This document shows, piece after piece, positions 59,614 through 64,000 of a stretch of 64,000 bases of DNA (position 1 is its first letter; the number at the start of each line of letters is the position of its first letter). The notes below the pieces were generated by a model. That model was not told the origin of the DNA. It did not search any database and worked only from the letters and a program-made list of their open reading frames with translations. This stretch comes from Flaccisagitta enflata (Eukaryota; Chaetognatha; Sagittoidea; Aphragmophora), in assembly GCA_965153355.1 (NCBI GenBank), contig OZ231127.1, positions 5,270,001-5,334,000 of the forward strand, read 5' to 3'. The position numbers and the translations under genes were made by a program.

Positions 59614-59734
59614 TCTTTCGGTAGCCGGCATGTTTTTCTGGTACAGTTGTTTGAAAAAGAGGCAATTGGAAAAGATAGCCATTACAGAAATGAATTGCCA
59701 GCAAAATTCCACCAATTTAAGAGATTTCCATTAT

Positions 59735-59828
59735 GGGATGATGGCATGGCTGGTAAGGGCGTTGATATCAGCTGCTTAAAAGTCAATTTCATCAGACAAC
59801 TTTGTAGGTTCGAATCCACCTCGTGCCT
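59735..59828 (+). other. tRNA-like sequence, right arm
   Basis: GGGATGA can pair with TCGTGCC at 6 of 7 positions as an acceptor stem. TGGCATGGCTGGTAAGGGC resembles the D-arm of class II tRNAs and GGTTCGAATCC is a perfect B-box. The anticodon stem is weak. It is probably a tRNA-derived sequence rather than a functional gene. Confidence 0.5.
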
Positions 59829-59919
59829 AAATTTTTTTCAGGAAGAGCGAATTATAATTGCGTTATTCAAAACCCACATTAGAATTGTGTTTCTGTCTTT
59901 GAGTAGAAACACACCCATT

Positions 59920-61499
59920 GAAGATTGTTTGTTTAAGTATAAAGCGTCCTGTATGAGAACGCTTATTGTAAACACAGTCTGGCAGGCATACTTTTTCTTC
60001 TCACCTTCCGGGTAGCTTATATTTTTCCTTTGAATATTCCGACTTGTCTATTAATTATATTCTTGTCAAAAAGGCTAGTTACCGTGAGGCGTAAAATATG
60101 AGTTTTTAATTACTTCAATCATTTTTGCAACAGAATATTCGACGTGGAAGCAAACTAAGTTGATGTAAATATTTGCATAAGAAAATGAGGTGAAAACTGA
60201 AATTATTTCCAGTATATTGGACAGTATGACAGGTGGAACAATGTCTCTCACTAATGACACTATACCGAAACTGAAATTAATGACAGTTCTTATAGAATGC
60301 TAGCCAGTTGTTTCAGACTGCGCACTGACAAGAATTAGCCCAAACAAATATCAATTTGCCCTCCCCTGAGTGACAAGATGATCTTGGGCCCTGTTTATCT
60401 CAAAAGCGATATGAGGAGCTGATTTGTATATTGCAGTAGCAAGACTTCTTTCAGTATTTATAACAATGTAACGTCGTTTCAGATTCATTAATACCGTACT
60501 TGGTTTTGTGTTACATTTCTGAATTACCAAATAAAAATCCTTGATTTCTAATATCGTTTTGATTGCATTACATTAAAGAACATTGATGAAGATTGTTATG
60601 AGTCTCAATTTTAGTCAAATTTACAAGAATAAAGTTCACTGTCGTCTGGTGTTATTATGGTAGATAGTCAATCATTAAACCTTCCGGATTACCTTCTGGG
60701 GGCATTTTTAAATGGTGGGGGATCTATCCCACCTAGAAACTTTTGGCATTGGGTAAAGATGAAATTCTGGCGGAGCTGTTTAAGTTCAAGAAGCTGAGGT
60801 AATAAAGAGCAAGTGAAACAGGGTGGAAGTAAATGCTATGTACCATGTCCCTGATAGTTCCCTTTTCTCTATCTTCTGCCTCACTTTCATTTCACCTCTA
60901 TACTACCCAAATTGAAAAAAACGCAAGTTTTTCATAGAAGTGATTGAATAAGACTAAATATTCCTTCTGAGCAGCATTTTGTGAGCAGGTTTGGTTTTTT
61001 TGAGCTTCCATGCATCATATCCAAGAGTTGTAGCCTTCAGAATCAAGCTGATGCGGAGAAATCGCCATACAAAAGTGATGTATACTTTAGAAATTATTGC
61101 CTTTAGTTTTCAGTAAAGAGTCCATATTGATTTTTAATGTTTTATTGTAATCAATCATATTCAGTGCATCATTTTTCATCACAGACATTGAGGAACTCAA
61201 ATACAAATACTATGAAAGCAGACAGCATGGGTTAAACAATGCCCTATTCCTCATGGCGGTGCAATTACTCCATCACTTACACCTCAAAAGAATCTTTTTT
61301 TTCTCTCTGACTGCATTTTGAAATTTGGACCCCTGCACCTTCTTTTGATTATAACTTCTAAACGAATAAAGTTACAGATGTGGGATTGCGCTCAAAAGAA
61401 AGGCCTTGGAAAACGCTTCAATTTGGTCACCAATAAATCATGTCTCAAGTGAACCAAAGGCGCAAAAATGAGCTAGAGAAAAACTTGCGTTTTTTTTAA
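59920..61499. other. No gene seen
   Basis: AT-rich DNA. Faint similarity exists between 60230-60730 and 49405-49830 (GTGGAACAAT, CCCAAACTGAAAT-like and TTTTAAATGG words), suggesting an old dispersed repeat. A CTAAACGAATAAAG word at about 61358 links to the repeat at 8318. Confidence 0.4.
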
Positions 61500-61617
61500 T
61501 TCGGGTAGTAACTGGCTGTGTCCTTTGATTGGTAGGTCGGTTGGTTGGTCGATTGGTCGGTAACGCATTCGTTCGACGATCCATACATCGCACCTATTGG
61601 CCTACTTGGTCTTGCTT
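61500..61617 (+). repeat. Hairpin-ended element, degenerate
   Basis: GTAGTAACTGGCTGTGTCC, a GGTC/GGTT array, GTAACGCATTCGTTCGACGA, right end TTGGCCTACTTGGTCTTG. Closest to 47639. Confidence 0.65.
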
Positions 61618-61792
61618 TCTTCTCATTTTTCTCCTTCTCCTTCTTCTCTTACTCCTTCTCCTTCTTCTTCTTCTTCTTCTTCTTCTTCTTCTTTTTCTTT
61701 TTCTTTTTCTTTTTCTTTTTCTTTTTCTTTTTCTTTTTCTTCTTCTTCTTCTTCTTCTTCGTCTTCTTCGTCTTCTTCTTCTTCCTTTTCTT
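61618..61792. repeat. (CTT)n/(CTTTTT)n microsatellite
   Basis: CTT and CTTTTT units. Confidence 0.95.
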
Positions 61793-61849
61793 GTTCGATC
61801 TTCCGAGAGGCGCCCATATGATTCCGAGTGGCGGCGCTACCCGCTACTC

Positions 61850-62936
61850 CATAAAAAGCACGCGTGCAGTCTGGAGGAAATACTTTTCTAGTGTAGGTCT
61901 ACATTTCAAGTATCCGTCTGAGGGATTACCAGAGGCCTGTAGAGGCCTAGACAACCTAGACAAAGTCTAGGGGCCCGGAGGGCCCCTGAATGGTCTTAGA
62001 AATGAAGAGAAAGAAGTAGGGAAAAGAGAAAAGAAAAAGGAAGAAAAAAGAGGAAAAAGAAGGAAAAGAAAAAAAAGACAAAAAAGAAAAAAAAAAAAGG
62101 AAAAAAAGTCATGGACCCAACATAGACCTAGGCACCTGGGGCTGAGGAAATAGTTCAGGGAATAGTTCAGGGGTTAGTTCAGGGAATAGTTCAGGGGTGT
62201 GTAAAACTTTTTTACCCCCTTCAAGGGGCCCCTTGGCACCTTGTAGTAGTACTTCCACAGATTAAAAAACATTCCAATGTTACTACATAAGAAAATATTT
62301 GGTATTTTTTAACCTACTTCTTTGAACTTGCTTCTGCTTTAAAAGTAATTGTTTCCTTCATTTTTTTCTATCACTGCTGATTTTTTTTTATTATTTCTCA
62401 CAGATCAAAGTGCTCAGATCAACACTGGTTTGAATTTTGTTCTTCATAATGAATGTTTAGAAACTAAAAACAAATCTTCAAAAAACTGCATGTGCTATCA
62501 TCGGGCTGGCATTTGCGCGAAAATTGGGAGAATGAAGGTGTATCGGGAGGGGGGGGGGCCCGGATTTTTTTATTGTATAGGGGCCCGGCATTCCTCTACT
62601 GGCCCCTGGGGATTACAATCCAATTTGTAGCAAAGCCTAAGTCAGCCAGGTGTCAACCTCCTGCAGTCTACCTCCCGAGGTACATCTTGGATAAATCTTC
62701 TTTACATATCAAGGTGCTGAGTGATTCTGGGCATAACTGTCTCAGTCGTGCTCATCAGACGTTCTGTTATGCCCCCATATTCATGGCAGTGGCTCGGTTC
62801 GCGATCAAATTGGTACATTGTGGTATTAAAAAGTAATTTCAGGTCTTGTTGAGGATTTTCTACCTTCCCTGGAGTAGCGGTTTTGGTTTCACTACCATGG
62901 GTAATAAGTGGTTGTTGGGAAAATTTCCTATTTAGG
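61850..62936. other. Repeat-like DNA, no gene seen
   Basis: Includes purine-rich AGAAAA runs (61995-62108), AGTTCAGGGAATAGTTCAGG tandem words near 62150-62200 and GGGGCCCGG blocks near 61970 and 62560-62600. No exon recognised. Confidence 0.4.
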
Positions 62937-64000
62937 TCACTTTGGCCTCAAATTTAGGCCACTTTGCCTTAGAAATCGAACCTAAAATCCATGAGATTAA
63001 TAAACTAGAGCTCAAGAGCTAACCAGTGGTGCAATCCGCATGTTTTTATCTTTTTTTGTTTAGATTTTAGAGGGTTTTAAAGATGGGGCTTGTGAGTGTT
63101 TTTTTGCATCATGAAATTTAGGGAAAATTTGACAATTTTCACGTTTTTCACTATATCGCAGCCTTGGATTAACGAATCTATAAAAAATTGGTGACCAAAT
63201 TGAAGAGTTTTTGATGCTCCAACTGATTCCGGAAAAATTTTTGATCGATACGGCCTCAGAAAAATTTTATTCACTATCAAAGCTGGTGAAAAAAGTCAAA
63301 TTTTAAGGTCATTTAGGCTATTCTTCTTGAAAAATTAGGCCACTTCCAAACTGAAAATTGACTTAAAATTCATGAGCAAATCAAACTGCTGCTCAAGAGC
63401 TAATCAGTGGTGCAATCGGCATGTTCAGATGTTGCTGCATTCAATTTTTACAGAACTTCAAAGATACAGGGGTATGAAAAATCATCATTTGACCATACCC
63501 TTGTATCTTTGAAGTTCTGTAAAATCTATACGCAGCAACATCTAAACATGCCGATTGCACCACTGAATAGCTCTTGAGCAGTTGTTTGATTTCCTCATGA
63601 ATTTTAAGTACGTTTTCAGTTTGGAAGTGGCCTAATTTTTTAAGGACAAATAGCCTAAATATCATTAAAATTTGACTTTTTTCACCTGCTTTGAGAGTAA
63701 ATAAATTTTTTCTGGGTCCATATTGATCATAATTTTTTCCAGAATCAGTTAGAGCATTAAAAACTCAATTATAGATTCGTTAATCCAAGGCTGCGATATA
63801 GTGAAAAACGTGAAAATTGTCAAATTTTCCCCTAAATTTCATGATGCAAAAAAACGCTCACAAGCCCCATCTTTAAAACCCTCTAAAATCTAAACGAAAA
63901 AAGATGAAAACATGCGGATTGCACCACTGGTTAGCTCTTGAGCTCTATTTTATTAATCTCATGGATTTTAGGTTCGATTTCTAAGGCAAAGTGGCCTAAA
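62937..64000. repeat. Long palindrome running off the right edge
   Basis: The left arm (62937-63479) is the reverse complement of 63497-64000 with few mismatches. The centre is about 17 bp near 63480-63496 between AAGATACAGGGGTATG and CATACCCTTGTATCTT. Within each arm a unit of about 390 bp is repeated twice (GTGGTGCAATCCGCATGTT and GTGGTGCAATCGGCATGTT). No coding sequence. Confidence 0.85.

Larger units (their letters stand above)
59449..59919. mobile_element. TIR element with inverted tRNA-like pair
   Basis: Ends TGGGTGCGTTTCTACTCAAA and the reverse of TGGGTGTGTTTCTACTCAAA. Similarity between arms continues inward past GGTTTTGAA and TCCTGAAAAAAA into two tRNA-like sequences pointing toward the centre. 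No protein-coding capacity. Confidence 0.7.

Overview
This is eukaryotic, almost certainly invertebrate animal, genomic DNA. Genes are split by GT-AG introns, microsatellites are very abundant, and there is an intact BEL/Pao LTR retrotransposon, a superfamily known from animals. Fragments of R2-like and Jockey/CR1-like non-LTR elements and many short foldback or TIR elements are also present. No bacterial operon, phage or CRISPR features were seen. I cannot name the species.

The main host locus runs on the minus strand through most of the window. Exons with good splice sites lie at 55.4-53.5, 51.4, 47.2 and 46.8-44.2 kb and encode low-complexity Ser/Thr/Gln/Asn-rich sequence. They are followed by exons at 37-36.8, 36.1-36.0 and 33.7-33.5 kb that encode the N-lobe and start of the C-lobe of an AGC-family protein kinase (GEGAFGRV loop, AMKIIDK lysine motif, hinge MEFVPGGDLF). 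Reading phases were checked across several of these introns. Smaller minus-strand exons at 22.9, 22.5, 10.6, 3.3 and 1.7-1.2 kb may be the 3' part of the same gene. I could not find exons for the catalytic loop, DFG and APE segments. Whether all these exons form one transcript is inference.

Within the introns, a 5.5-kb segment is tandemly duplicated (25.2-29.8 and 30.7-35.2 kb). Each copy holds a plus-strand secreted lipocalin-like gene, a decayed reverse-transcriptase fragment, several repeats and an identical copy of the 186-bp kinase exon. The lipocalin is intact in the second copy and broken in its CAA tract in the first. A third, older lipocalin fragment lies between the two units. At 38.4-42 kb is a plus-strand Gag-like gene of 619 codons. 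It is followed in frame, after one TGA, by a 310-codon reading frame, and it is preceded by a three-fold repeat in which each unit carries three inverted repeats.

The rest is mobile or simple DNA. It includes a 7.97-kb BEL/Pao element inserted in a CT microsatellite (14.0-22.0 kb) and a 1.6-kb inverted repeat pair (5.1-10.5 kb). There are at least twenty members of a short dispersed element family with hairpin ends and internal GTCC/GGTC arrays, two of them expanded into kilobase decamer arrays. There is also an inverted pair of tRNA-like sequences inside a TIR element (59.4-59.9 kb) and a palindrome over 1 kb long that runs off the right edge. The most unusual signals are the hairpin-ended family with compensatory stem changes, the triple-hairpin repeats upstream of the Gag-like gene, the Gag-TGA-ORF2 arrangement, and tandem copies of a complete acceptor-8 nt-donor splice unit at 48.1 and 51.0 kb.
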